5,256 bases of DNA from the NCBI GenBank assembly GCA_030635865.1, contig DAOVYA010000140.1, positions 1 through 5,256 on the forward strand, given 5' to 3'. Of the stretch, positions 1 to 5,256 are shown piece after piece (positions within the stretch are counted from its first letter, which is position 1; every line of letters starts with the position of its first letter). The translations under genes were made by a program, and so were the position numbers. Source of the stretch: Gammaproteobacteria bacterium. Its GTDB lineage: Bacteria; Pseudomonadota; Gammaproteobacteria; UBA9214. The notes under the pieces are model-generated. The model did no database searches. It saw only the letters and a program-made list of their open reading frames with translations, and had not been told where the DNA came from.

Positions 1-35
1 CAGGGGAGCGCCTTCAGCCACTCGGCCACCTCTCC
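1..35 (-). tRNA. tRNA-Ser, 5' part only (probably GCU anticodon)
   Basis: On the minus strand the sequence from 35 down to 1 reads as the first 35 bases of a serine tRNA: acceptor strand GGAGAGG, T8, D-arm GGCCGAG...GGCTGAAGGC, anticodon-stem strand CTCCC, then C, T and a G at the window edge. That last G is the first anticodon base. The acceptor, D-arm and CTCCC stem closely resemble the E. coli serV tRNA-Ser (GCU), which also lies just downstream of csrA. The anticodon itself is not fully in the window, so GCU rests on homology and position; GGA is less likely because its anticodon stem differs. The rest of the molecule, including the long variable arm typical of tRNA-Ser, lies outside. Confidence 0.88.
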
Positions 36-78
36 GGGATATGACAACGGGATAGTGCTTGCCATGTGCTACACCGTC

Positions 79-114
79 GGCGCATAGCATACCTATGTGA
101 TTTTATGAGGTAAA
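79..114 (-). promoter_or_regulatory. Candidate sigma-70 promoter for the tRNA-Ser, with GC-rich discriminator
   Basis: On the minus strand there is a -35 like TTTACC (109-114), a 17-base spacer and a -10 like TATGCT (86-91). These match the consensus hexamers at 4 of 6 positions each. The next seven bases, ATGCGCC (79-85), resemble the GCGCC discriminator of stable-RNA promoters that are shut down in the stringent response. Transcription would begin near 78 and leave a leader of about 43 bases before the mature tRNA end at 35. Location between csrA and the tRNA fits. This is read by eye and not verified. Confidence 0.5.
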
Positions 115-144
115 GATGGTGCTGTAAAAGATGTGTCGGGTGGG

Positions 145-333
145 TCAGTTGGTACCGTCTTTCTCTTGCTGTTCATTCTTGATGCGCTCGTAGATCTCTT
201 CCCGGTGGACAGCAATTTCTCTTGGCGCATTAACACCTATCCTGACCTGATTCCCTTTAACGCCCAGTACGGTAACAGTCACTTCATCACCGATCATCAA
301 CGTCTCTCCCACTCTTCTAGTTAGAATCAGCAT
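145..333 (-). CDS. csrA: Carbon storage regulator CsrA (RsmA)
   Basis: This is a complete 62-residue CsrA, the homodimeric RNA-binding protein that recognises GGA motifs in mRNA leaders and represses or stabilises the messages. The family in E. coli is 61 residues. Residues 1-37, starting [17 protein letters not shown], look identical to the E. coli protein as I remember it. The known RNA-contacting residues L4, R6, R7 (first strand) and R44 (in [10 protein letters not shown]) are all present. Only the C-terminal tail after about residue 52 differs, as usual. The ATG at 333 is preceded by AAGGAG (342-347) with an 8-base spacing, an excellent ribosome-binding site. Another ATG at 339-341 is out of frame and stops after four codons. 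csrA follows lysC after 204 bases and precedes tRNA-Ser, the usual position. The leader carries several GGA motifs, suggesting autoregulation (inference). Confidence 0.98.
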   Translation of the reverse strand: MLILTRRVGETLMIGDEVTVTVLGVKGNQVRIGVNAPREIAVHREEIYERIKNEQQEKDGTN

Positions 334-357
334 TGGTCCATCTCCTTGTTGTCCAAT
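332..357 (-). promoter_or_regulatory. Hairpin presenting the csrA ribosome-binding site, with GGA motifs (candidate CsrA self-binding region)
   Basis: On the minus strand ATTGG (353-357) can pair perfectly with CCAAT (332-336). The 16-base loop between them holds the csrA Shine-Dalgarno AAGGAG. The loop core ACAAGGA matches the ACARGGA centre of the published CsrA-binding consensus. Four GGA motifs lie within about 30 bases here (361-363, 352-354, 343-345, 337-339), and two more lie upstream (416-418, 432-434). The 3' arm of the stem includes the first two bases of the start codon. The motifs are visible directly; binding by CsrA is an inference from the known autoregulation of E. coli csrA. 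Confidence 0.5.
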
Positions 358-408
358 TGTTCCCAGTCAGTGTTTATTGTAGTTATTCTGTTAGATAGAG
401 GATGTATT

Positions 409-430
409 GCCGGGGTCCGGCTTTATTTTT
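409..430 (+). terminator. Small GC hairpin followed by a T-rich run, terminator-like on the plus strand
   Basis: GCCGG GGT CCGGC (409-421) is a perfect 5-bp stem with a 3-base loop. It is followed on the plus strand by TTTATTTTT (422-430), the layout of an intrinsic terminator. It would stop transcription running antisense to csrA and lysC, for which I see no plus-strand gene. The stem is short. On the minus strand the same hairpin lies in the csrA leader, lacks a following U-run, and contains a GGA at the edge of the loop, so it may instead be a leader structure. Confidence 0.35.
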
Positions 431-454
431 CTCCTGGCGCCTGTTAGCCCACTA

Positions 455-483
455 AGGATATATATAAAGTGCAGGCAGGGCAA
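455..483 (-). promoter_or_regulatory. Candidate csrA promoter
   Basis: On the minus strand TTGCCC (478-483) and TATCCT (455-460), separated by exactly 17 bases, match the sigma-70 hexamers at 4 of 6 positions each. The spacer contains an AT-rich TATATATA stretch just upstream of the -10. Initiation would fall near 448, giving a csrA leader of about 115 bases that includes the GC hairpin and all six GGA motifs. E. coli csrA has several promoters, so others may exist here; this is only the best spaced pair seen. Confidence 0.35.
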
Positions 484-504
484 TATTCTGGAAATAATCT
501 AAAT

Positions 505-533
505 AACAACACTTAATATAAGTATTTGTTGTT
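505..533 (-). terminator. AT-rich inverted repeat just after lysC, possible weak terminator
   Basis: Five bases past the lysC stop, AACAACA (527-533 on the minus strand) pairs with TGTTGTT (505-511). An inner ACTT/AAGT pairing is possible around a short loop. The sequence then runs ATTTAGATTATTT. The stem is almost entirely A-T and the following U-run is interrupted, so termination would be weak. It could equally be an mRNA 3'-end stabiliser or chance in AT-rich DNA. Confidence 0.25.
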
Positions 534-537
534 TATG

Positions 538-1029
538 CTAGATTTTTTCGGGTTGTGCCAGATCGAATGCCTCATGCAGAATCCTGACACCCAGTTCCAG
601 GTACTTTTCATCGACCACGACTGATATCTTGATTTCGGATGTCGAAATCATGCGAATATTTACCCCTTCTTTTGCAAGGGCTGCAAACATGGTTGAGGCG
701 ATTCCGGCATGTGAGCGCATGCCGACACCCACCAGGGAAAGCTTGACGATCTTGTCGTCGCCGGAAACCTCCCGGGCACCCAGTTCATCAGCAGTACGGG
801 AGAGTATTTCCAGGGCCCGGCTATAATCATTACGGTGAACAGTAAACGTAAAATCAGTCGTGGCACCGTCAGGTGCGACGTTCTGGATAATCATGTCTAC
901 CTCAATGTTGGCATCTGCGATCGGGCCCAGCAGCTGGTATGCAACACCCGGTGTATCAGGCACACCCAGAATGGTTAATTTTGCTTCATCCCGATTAGAG
1001 GCAATGCCTGATATCAGCGCCTGTTCCAT
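538..1029 (-). CDS. Possible separate aspartokinase regulatory (beta) subunit from an internal lysC start
   Basis: Within lysC and in the same frame, the ATG at 1029 (Met247, MEQALISGIA) is preceded on the minus strand by GAGG with eight bases to the ATG, a better ribosome-binding site than that of full-length lysC. The product would be 163 residues and consist of just the two ACT domains. In Bacillus subtilis aspartokinase II and Corynebacterium glutamicum LysC the alpha2beta2 enzyme uses exactly such an in-frame internal start, and the C. glutamicum beta chain begins with a similar MEEAVLTGVA. The start is visible; its use here is an inference. Confidence 0.5.
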   Translation of the reverse strand: MEQALISGIASNRDEAKLTILGVPDTPGVAYQLLGPIADANIEVDMIIQNVAPDGATTDFTFTVHRNDYSRALEILSRTADELGAREVSGDDKIVKLSLVGVGMRSHAGIASTMFAALAKEGVNIRMISTSEIKISVVVDEKYLELGVRILHEAFDLAQPEKI

Positions 1030-1767
1030 TTCTTTATCCTCACAAGTGATCAGCGTCCCCTCGCCCTCTTCAAAAGAAGAAAGCACCCGTAGCGGTACAT
1101 TGTAGCGACTGGCAAAACTCACAGACCGGATCTGGAGTACTTTTGACCCAAGACTCGCCATCTCCTGCATTTCTTCATAAGTGATCCGGTCCAGGCGGCG
1201 CGCTTCCGGCACCAGTCGCGGGTCAGTGGTGTACACGCCATCCACATCCGTATAAATCTGGCATTCGTCCGCCTTGAGTGCAGCCGCAAGCGCAACCGCT
1301 GTGGTATCCGATCCCCCACGACCCAGGGTCGTGATATTGCCATTGTCATCCACACCCTGGAACCCGGCCACGACAACGACCCGGCCGGCCGCCAGGTCAG
1401 CATGGATGCGCTTGTCTTCAATTTCCCGGATACGTGCCTTGTTGTGCGTACTGTCCGTGCGAATATGCACCTGGGAACCGGTATAGGAGCGTGCCGCACA
1501 ACCGCGTTTTTCCAGTGCCATGCTCAACAGCGCAATCGTGACCTGCTCACCCGTTGACAGCAAAACATCAAGTTCACGGGGAGTCGGGTGATCAGAGATA
1601 TCTTCAGCCAGAGCAAGCAAACGGTTGGTTTCGCCACTCATTGCTGAAACCACCACCACGACATCATTCCCTTTTGCACGCGAGTCCATGACCTTGTCAG
1701 CCACGTGCTCGATGCGCTCGGTTGATCCGACCGATGTGCCGCCGTATTTTTGTACGATGAGTGCCAT
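538..1767 (-). CDS. lysC: Aspartate kinase, monofunctional lysine/threonine-sensitive type
   Basis: Aspartokinase phosphorylates L-aspartate with ATP, the first step to lysine (and diaminopimelate for the cell wall), threonine and methionine. The 409-residue protein is complete and has the usual length of the monofunctional Pseudomonas/Corynebacterium-type enzyme, without a homoserine dehydrogenase domain. The kinase domain spans about 1-235: KYGGTSV (7-13), STGEQV (71-76), the glycine-rich nucleotide segment GRGGSDTTA (149-157) and YTDVDGVYTTDPR (172-184). Two ACT domains follow at about 265-335 and 345-405, with VGMRSHAGIAS (348-358) and MISTSEIKISVVV (373-385). These bind feedback inhibitors in the family. 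The ATG at 1767 gives the expected MALIVQKYGG start, although its ribosome-binding site is poor; only 24 bases separate it from the alaS stop, suggesting cotranscription and coupling. No lysine riboswitch could fit in the gap. An internal start at Met247 is described separately. Confidence 0.97.
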   Translation of the reverse strand: MALIVQKYGGTSVGSTERIEHVADKVMDSRAKGNDVVVVVSAMSGETNRLLALAEDISDHPTPRELDVLLSTGEQVTIALLSMALEKRGCAARSYTGSQVHIRTDSTHNKARIREIEDKRIHADLAAGRVVVVAGFQGVDDNGNITTLGRGGSDTTAVALAAALKADECQIYTDVDGVYTTDPRLVPEARRLDRITYEEMQEMASLGSKVLQIRSVSFASRYNVPLRVLSSFEEGEGTLITCEDKEMEQALISGIASNRDEAKLTILGVPDTPGVAYQLLGPIADANIEVDMIIQNVAPDGATTDFTFTVHRNDYSRALEILSRTADELGAREVSGDDKIVKLSLVGVGMRSHAGIASTMFAALAKEGVNIRMISTSEIKISVVVDEKYLELGVRILHEAFDLAQPEKI

Positions 1768-1791
1768 GTGTTTGTTTACTTCAATCCTGTC

Positions 1792-4389
1792 CTACAACTG
1801 CTCGACCCAGCCGCTGACCGATGCGAGCGCAGCGTCAAGATTCTCGGGCTGGTTACCGCCGGCCTGTGCCATATCGGGACGACCGCCACCCTTGCCACCG
1901 ACCTGTGAGGCAACAAAATTGACCAGTTCCCCGGCCTTCACTGTCGCAGTCTGCTCCCTGGTCACGCCGGCTACCAGGCTTACCTTGTCACCGTCAACGG
2001 CGGCCAGCACCACGGCGGCAGCACCCAGCTTGTTCTTTAATTGATCAAGCGTCTCGCGCAATACCTGTGCGTCGGCCCCGTCGAGGCGCGCCGCCAGTAC
2101 CTTGATACCCTTGATCTCCACGGCCTGTGACGCCAGGTCACTGCCCTGGCTGCTGGCCATCCTGCCTTTCAGCTGACGCAGCTCCTTTTCGAGACCGCGC
2201 TGCTTCTCAAGCAACTGCGCAACCTTCTCGTCGACATCATCACGGTTACCCTTGACCATATCTGCGATCCGCTGCAGGCGCTGTTCGTTTGCGGCCAGCC
2301 AGCGCATGGCGGCCTCACCGGTTACCGCTTCGATACGACGCACGCCCGAGGCGATGCCGGTTTCAGCGGTAATCTTCAACAGGCCGATATCGCCCGCATG
2401 CTCCACATGCGTACCACCACAAAGCTCAACTGAAAATTCACCAATGGACAATACCCGAACATCTGCACCGTATTTTTCACCGAACAGGGCCATGGCGCCG
2501 GACTCAAGCGCCGCATCAACCGACATGACGCGCGTCTCGGCGGCTGCATTGGCACGAATCTGCTGGTTGACAAGGTGCTCGATCTCGGCAAGTTGCTCTG
2601 GAGTCACCGGTTCATAATGTGCAAAGTCAAAGCGCAAACGCCCGGGGTCAACCAGCGAACCTTTTTGCTGCACGTGATCACCGAGCACCTTGCGCAAGGC
2701 GGCATGCAACAGGTGGGTACCGGAATGATTCAGCACAATCGCCTGTCGTCTGCGCCAGTCAACCCGTGCTTCAACGGCATCGCCAACGCGCAAGGCGCCA
2801 CTGCCAACCTGACCAATATGCGCAATCGCATCACTGCCCTGCTTTTGCGTATCACTGACTTCAAAAACACCATTGACCGCCATCAACTGTCCGCGATCAC
2901 CCACCTGGCCACCGGATTCTGCATAGAACGGTGTCTGGTCCAGCATCACGATGCCGGACTCACCCGGCCCCAGCTCATCGACCGCCTCGCCTTCCCTGAA
3001 CAGCGCCACGATACCGGCCTTATCCTCCAGGTGATCATAGCCGGTAAACGCGGTACTGCCGTCAAATTGCAGGTTATCTGAATAGTCCGATCCAAACTGG
3101 CTGGCTGCCCGGGCACGACTGCGCTGCCCTTCCATGGCCGTATTAAAGCCATTGGTGTCAATCGTCAGGCCGCGCTCGCGGGCAATATCGGCCGTCAGGT
3201 CCATGGGAAAACCGAAGGTGTCGTACAGCCTGAAAACCGTTTCACCCGAAATCTGCGAACCCTGCAACTTTGCAAGATCGTCTTCGAGAATGCGCATGCC
3301 CTGCTCCAGGGTCTCGGCAAAACGCTCCTCTTCGAGCTTGAGGATACGTTCGATGTGTGCCTGGCTCTCTTTTAACTCCGGGTAGGCGACACCCATTTCA
3401 TCACAAAGCGGCGCTACCAGTTTGTAGAAAAACATCTCCTTGATACCCAGCTTGTAACCGTGTCGAACCGCACGGCGAATAATACGTCGCAATACGTAAC
3501 CGCGCCCTTCATTGGACGGCAGTACGCCATCGGCAACCAGAAAGGCACAGGAGCGAATATGATCGGCAATGACACGCAGGGAGTTATTTGCCAGGTCATC
3601 CGTCGCAGCTATTTTTGCAGCGGCCCGGATAAGGTTCTGAAACAGGTCGATATCATAATTGTTGTTTTCCCCCTGCATGATGGCAGCCAGGCGCTCCAGC
3701 CCCATCCCGGTATCGACTGAAGGCTTTGGCAGGGGATGCAATTTACCGGAAGGGTCCCGGTCATACTGCATGAACACCAGGTTCCAGATTTCGACATAGC
3801 GATCACCGTCTTCTTCCGGGGTACCGGGTGGGCCACCGGCTATATCTTCACCGTGATCGAAGAAAATCTCCGAACAGGGTCCACACGGCCCGGTATCCCC
3901 CATCGACCAGAAGTTATCCCTGGCGCCTATACGCTTGAGCCGGGCCGGATCAACCTTTATTTCCTCAAGCCAGATCCTGGCCGCCTCGTCGTCGTCCTCG
4001 AAGACCGTAACCCACAGCTTCTCGGGGGGAAGCTTGAGAACCACCGTTAAAAATTCCCAGGCATAGGCAATGGCTTCCCGCTTGAAGTAGTCGCCGAAGC
4101 TGAAGTTACCCAGCATCTCGAAAAAGGTGTGATGGCGCGCGGTATAGCCGACGTTCTCCAGGTCATTGTGTTTGCCACCGGCACGCACACATCGCTGACT
4201 GCTGGCGGCCCGCTGGTAGCCGCGTTTTTCCTTGCCGAGAAAAATATCCTTGAATTGCACCATCCCGGCATTGACAAACAGCAAGGTTGGATCGTCGGCG
4301 GGCACCAGCGAACTCGACGCGACCACGGTATGGTCACGCTCCCTGAAAAAGTCCAGGAAGGCCTGGCGAAGTTCTGCACTGCTGATCAT
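1792..4389 (-). CDS. alaS: Alanyl-tRNA synthetase
   Basis: AlaRS charges tRNA-Ala with alanine and hydrolyses mischarged Ser/Gly-tRNA-Ala. This complete protein has 865 residues (876 in E. coli). The class II catalytic domain covers about 1-250 with [15 protein letters not shown] (38-52), the [18 protein letters not shown] motif-2 region (85-102) and [10 protein letters not shown] (226-235). A helical tRNA-recognition region follows to about 460. The editing domain starts with [10 protein letters not shown] (489-498) and carries the zinc-binding set HSGTH (H555, H559), C657 and H661 in CGGTH. A predicted coiled coil spans about 715-750. The C-Ala domain holds [15 protein letters not shown] (831-845). 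All key residues are present. The ATG at 4389 gives the standard [16 protein letters not shown]-terminus but lacks a clear Shine-Dalgarno. It follows a repeat-filled 341-base gap after recX and probably has its own promoter, with lysC next in the same transcript. Confidence 0.98.
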   Translation of the reverse strand: MISSAELRQAFLDFFRERDHTVVASSSLVPADDPTLLFVNAGMVQFKDIFLGKEKRGYQRAASSQRCVRAGGKHNDLENVGYTARHHTFFEMLGNFSFGDYFKREAIAYAWEFLTVVLKLPPEKLWVTVFEDDDEAARIWLEEIKVDPARLKRIGARDNFWSMGDTGPCGPCSEIFFDHGEDIAGGPPGTPEEDGDRYVEIWNLVFMQYDRDPSGKLHPLPKPSVDTGMGLERLAAIMQGENNNYDIDLFQNLIRAAAKIAATDDLANNSLRVIADHIRSCAFLVADGVLPSNEGRGYVLRRIIRRAVRHGYKLGIKEMFFYKLVAPLCDEMGVAYPELKESQAHIERILKLEEERFAETLEQGMRILEDDLAKLQGSQISGETVFRLYDTFGFPMDLTADIARERGLTIDTNGFNTAMEGQRSRARAASQFGSDYSDNLQFDGSTAFTGYDHLEDKAGIVALFREGEAVDELGPGESGIVMLDQTPFYAESGGQVGDRGQLMAVNGVFEVSDTQKQGSDAIAHIGQVGSGALRVGDAVEARVDWRRRQAIVLNHSGTHLLHAALRKVLGDHVQQKGSLVDPGRLRFDFAHYEPVTPEQLAEIEHLVNQQIRANAAAETRVMSVDAALESGAMALFGEKYGADVRVLSIGEFSVELCGGTHVEHAGDIGLLKITAETGIASGVRRIEAVTGEAAMRWLAANEQRLQRIADMVKGNRDDVDEKVAQLLEKQRGLEKELRQLKGRMASSQGSDLASQAVEIKGIKVLAARLDGADAQVLRETLDQLKNKLGAAAVVLAAVDGDKVSLVAGVTREQTATVKAGELVNFVASQVGGKGGGRPDMAQAGGNQPENLDAALASVSGWVEQL

Positions 4390-4427
4390 AAAACGGGTTC
4401 TGCTGCCTGCGTGTTGTCAGAGGTCTT

Positions 4428-4456
4428 ATTATTCAGGGATTTGGGATGGATTGGAA
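4428..4456 (-). promoter_or_regulatory. Weak candidate alaS promoter
   Basis: On the minus strand AATAAT (4428-4433) is a good -10 (5 of 6), and TTCCAA (4451-4456) is a poor -35 (3 of 6) with a 17-base spacer. Initiation near 4421 would give a leader of about 32 bases. It lies between the repeat array and alaS, where a promoter is expected. E. coli AlaRS represses its own promoter through a flanking palindrome; I see no clear equivalent. Confidence 0.3.
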
Positions 4457-4463
4457 CATCTTT

Positions 4464-4635
4464 CGTCATTGCGAGGAACGAAGTAACGCGAATGAACAGC
4501 CCCCGTCTTTGCGAGGAACGCAGTGACGCGGCAATCTCATCAAGTCCGCTGCCAGCTTCACGAGATTGCCGCGCTTCGCTCGCAATGACGGGGGTGTTTA
4601 GGAATTGCCACGTCAATTCGTTCTTCGCAATGACG
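4464..4635. repeat. Nested inverted array of CGTCATTGCGAG-type intergenic repeats (MITE-like)
   Basis: Four related units are present. Unit A (4464-4490) begins CGTCATTGCGAGGAACG. Unit B (4504-4538) begins CGTCTTTGCGAGGAACG and ends GCGGCAATCTC. Unit C (4562-4590) is an inverted copy, GAGATTGCCGCG...CGCAATGACG. Unit D (4602-4635) is a diverged inverted copy ending CGCAATGACG. B and C form an inner palindrome extended by CCCCC (4500-4504) and GGGGG (4590-4594), with a 23-base loop (4539-4561); A and D flank it in inverted orientation. Unit C lacks six bases present in B. Repeats of this kind (CGTCATTGCGAG...GCAATCTC) are common between genes in many proteobacteria, to my knowledge. No transposase or clear target duplication is visible. 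The structure may fold in RNA and affect readthrough from recX into alaS. Confidence 0.8.
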
Positions 4636-4649
4636 TATAAATCAGATTC

Positions 4650-4727
4650 GTAGTCCGGATGAAACGAAGTGAAATCCGGGAAATGCGTGGCCTCCTCCCG
4701 GATTACGTTTCACTTCATCCGGGCTAC
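4650..4727. repeat. REP-like inverted pair (GTAGCCCGGATG type) immediately after recX
   Basis: Two 31-base arms, 4650-4680 and 4697-4727, are inverted copies matching at 25 of 31 positions around a 16-base spacer. Each begins GTAG(T/C)CCGGATGAA and ends AATCCGGG when read in the same sense. Each arm also holds its own CCGGAT/ATCCGG palindrome, the two-level structure of BIME-type REP pairs. The outer edge lies three bases from the recX stop codon. Such a hairpin on the recX transcript could block 3' exonucleases or reduce readthrough; no U-run follows, so it is not a standard terminator. Similar GTAGCCCGGATG repeats are familiar from gammaproteobacterial intergenic regions. Confidence 0.8.
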
Positions 4728-4730
4728 GCT

Positions 4731-5228
4731 CTATTTATCCCTGAACGCCTGTGAAATTTGATCGGCAGTAAAACCACGCTGCTGCAGGAAACGCATCTGC
4801 CGGCTACGTTCTTTATAGTCTCCCGGCAGGTTCGTTCCATATTTTTTCTCACGCACCTGCCTGACAAGCTCCAGCCATTGCCGGTCGTACCCGGCAATAC
4901 TGTCATTAATCAGGTCAGCCTCGATACCACGCTCGCGCAATTCCGCATGGATCTTCTGCGGTCCTGATCCACGCTGGAACCGGGAATAAACAAATGACTC
5001 GACAAACCGGGTATTACTCAACAGATTTTCCGCAACCAGGTCGGCGACCGTGGTCTCGACCAGGCCAGCATCGAAACCACGCGTTGCCAGTTTACGGATT
5101 AATTCACGTTCGCTGTGCTCGCGACGAGCCAGCAAGTCCATCGCGGACTTTCGAACACAGGCTGGATCACTCGCCTGCTCAGGCTTCAGCTTCGAGTTCC
5201 TCTTCCTTCTCTGCGACTGGTGCCACAT
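4731..5228 (-). CDS. recX: Regulatory protein RecX (RecA modulator)
   Basis: RecX binds the RecA filament and limits its extension and activity, acting in the cytoplasm on the product of the gene just upstream. From the ATG at 5228 the protein has 165 residues, close to the 166 of E. coli RecX. Family features are clear: AMDLLARREHSERELIRKLATRGF (29-52), NLLSNTRFVESFV (68-80), GSGPQKIHAELRERGI (87-102) and the last helical repeat RSRQMRFLQQRGFTADQISQAF (141-162), the all-helical triple-repeat fold. The C-terminus is complete. The start is uncertain. The ATG at 5228 would overlap recA by 50 bases and has no ribosome-binding site; the next ATG (5141, 136 residues) would cut into the conserved N-terminal helix; a CTG at 5189 has a well-placed AGAGGA. 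Cotranscription and translational coupling with recA are likely. Confidence 0.93.
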   Translation of the reverse strand: MWHQSQRRKRNSKLKPEQASDPACVRKSAMDLLARREHSERELIRKLATRGFDAGLVETTVADLVAENLLSNTRFVESFVYSRFQRGSGPQKIHAELRERGIEADLINDSIAGYDRQWLELVRQVREKKYGTNLPGDYKERSRQMRFLQQRGFTADQISQAFRDK

Positions 5229-5256
5229 CAAACAGTTCGGCCCGGATTTTGGCCTC
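5179..5256 (-). CDS. recA: RecA recombinase, C-terminal 25 residues only
   Basis: Entering from the window edge on the minus strand, an open frame encodes EAKIRAELFDVAPVAEKEEE followed by LEAEA and a TGA at 5179-5181. The pattern of a short charged helix (EAKIRAEL) followed by a strongly acidic tail is that of the RecA C-terminus, which in the family tempers DNA binding and filament formation. Identification rests on this tail plus the position directly upstream of recX; the ATPase core is outside the window. The frame of this tail is also covered in another frame by the putative basic N-terminus of recX. Confidence 0.85.
   Translation of the reverse strand, partial: EAKIRAELFDVAPVAEKEEELEAEA

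Noticed and set aside
133..324. Plus-strand open frame opposite csrA
   Set aside because: It is the antisense shadow of csrA, which is unmistakable on the minus strand.
327..341. Four-codon upstream frame (ATG at 339-341) overlapping the csrA start
   Set aside because: The ATG directly abuts the Shine-Dalgarno with no spacing, so initiation there is unlikely; the csrA ATG eight bases from the SD is far better placed.
1768..1791. Lysine riboswitch or attenuator ahead of lysC
   Set aside because: Only 24 bases separate alaS and lysC, far too short for either, and no hairpin is present.
4386..4616. Minus-strand open frame containing VIASEARQSREAG
   Set aside because: It is a translation of the CGTCATTGCGAG-type repeats; such frames recur wherever these repeats occur. 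There is no ribosome-binding site or family likeness, and the frame runs into the alaS start.
4129..4653. Plus-strand open frame of 174 codons
   Set aside because: Its first half is antisense to the conserved alaS N-terminal coding region and its second half reads through the repeats. No recognisable domain.
4390..4730. CRISPR array
   Set aside because: The repeats are in inverted orientation, unequal in length and diverged, with no regular spacers and no cas genes.

Overview
The window is a housekeeping segment of a gammaproteobacterial chromosome with roughly balanced G+C. All real genes lie on the minus strand. In the direction of transcription the order is recA (3' end only), recX, alaS, lysC, csrA and a tRNA-Ser that runs off the window. 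This order is the conserved gammaproteobacterial recA-recX-alaS-csrA-serV arrangement, with a monofunctional lysC between alaS and csrA as in Pseudomonas and relatives. CsrA is identical to my recollection of the E. coli protein over its first 37 residues. The genus cannot be fixed from the sequence.

Layout from high to low coordinates. The acidic C-terminal tail of RecA ends at 5179. recX (4731-5228) follows, and its start is uncertain because the best homologous N-terminus lies inside the recA 3' end. Positions 4390-4730 hold no gene. They contain two different palindromic repeat structures back to back: a REP-like inverted pair touching the recX stop (4650-4727) and a nested inverted array of CGTCATTGCGAG-type repeats (4464-4635). 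A weak candidate alaS promoter follows. alaS (1792-4389) and lysC (538-1767) are complete, intact, separated by 24 bases and probably cotranscribed. The 204-base lysC-csrA gap (334-537) holds an AT-rich inverted repeat, a candidate promoter, a small GC hairpin and a cluster of GGA motifs around the csrA ribosome-binding site. csrA (145-333) is complete. A stable-RNA-type promoter then leads into the partial tRNA-Ser at 1-35.

The genes combine DNA repair (recA and its modulator recX), translation (alanyl-tRNA synthetase, serine tRNA), amino-acid synthesis (aspartokinase) and global post-transcriptional control (CsrA). I see no new system, phage, CRISPR array or transposase. The points most worth a second look are regulatory: a csrA leader that looks built for self-repression, a well-placed internal start in lysC that could make a separate regulatory subunit, and the composite repeats between recX and alaS.
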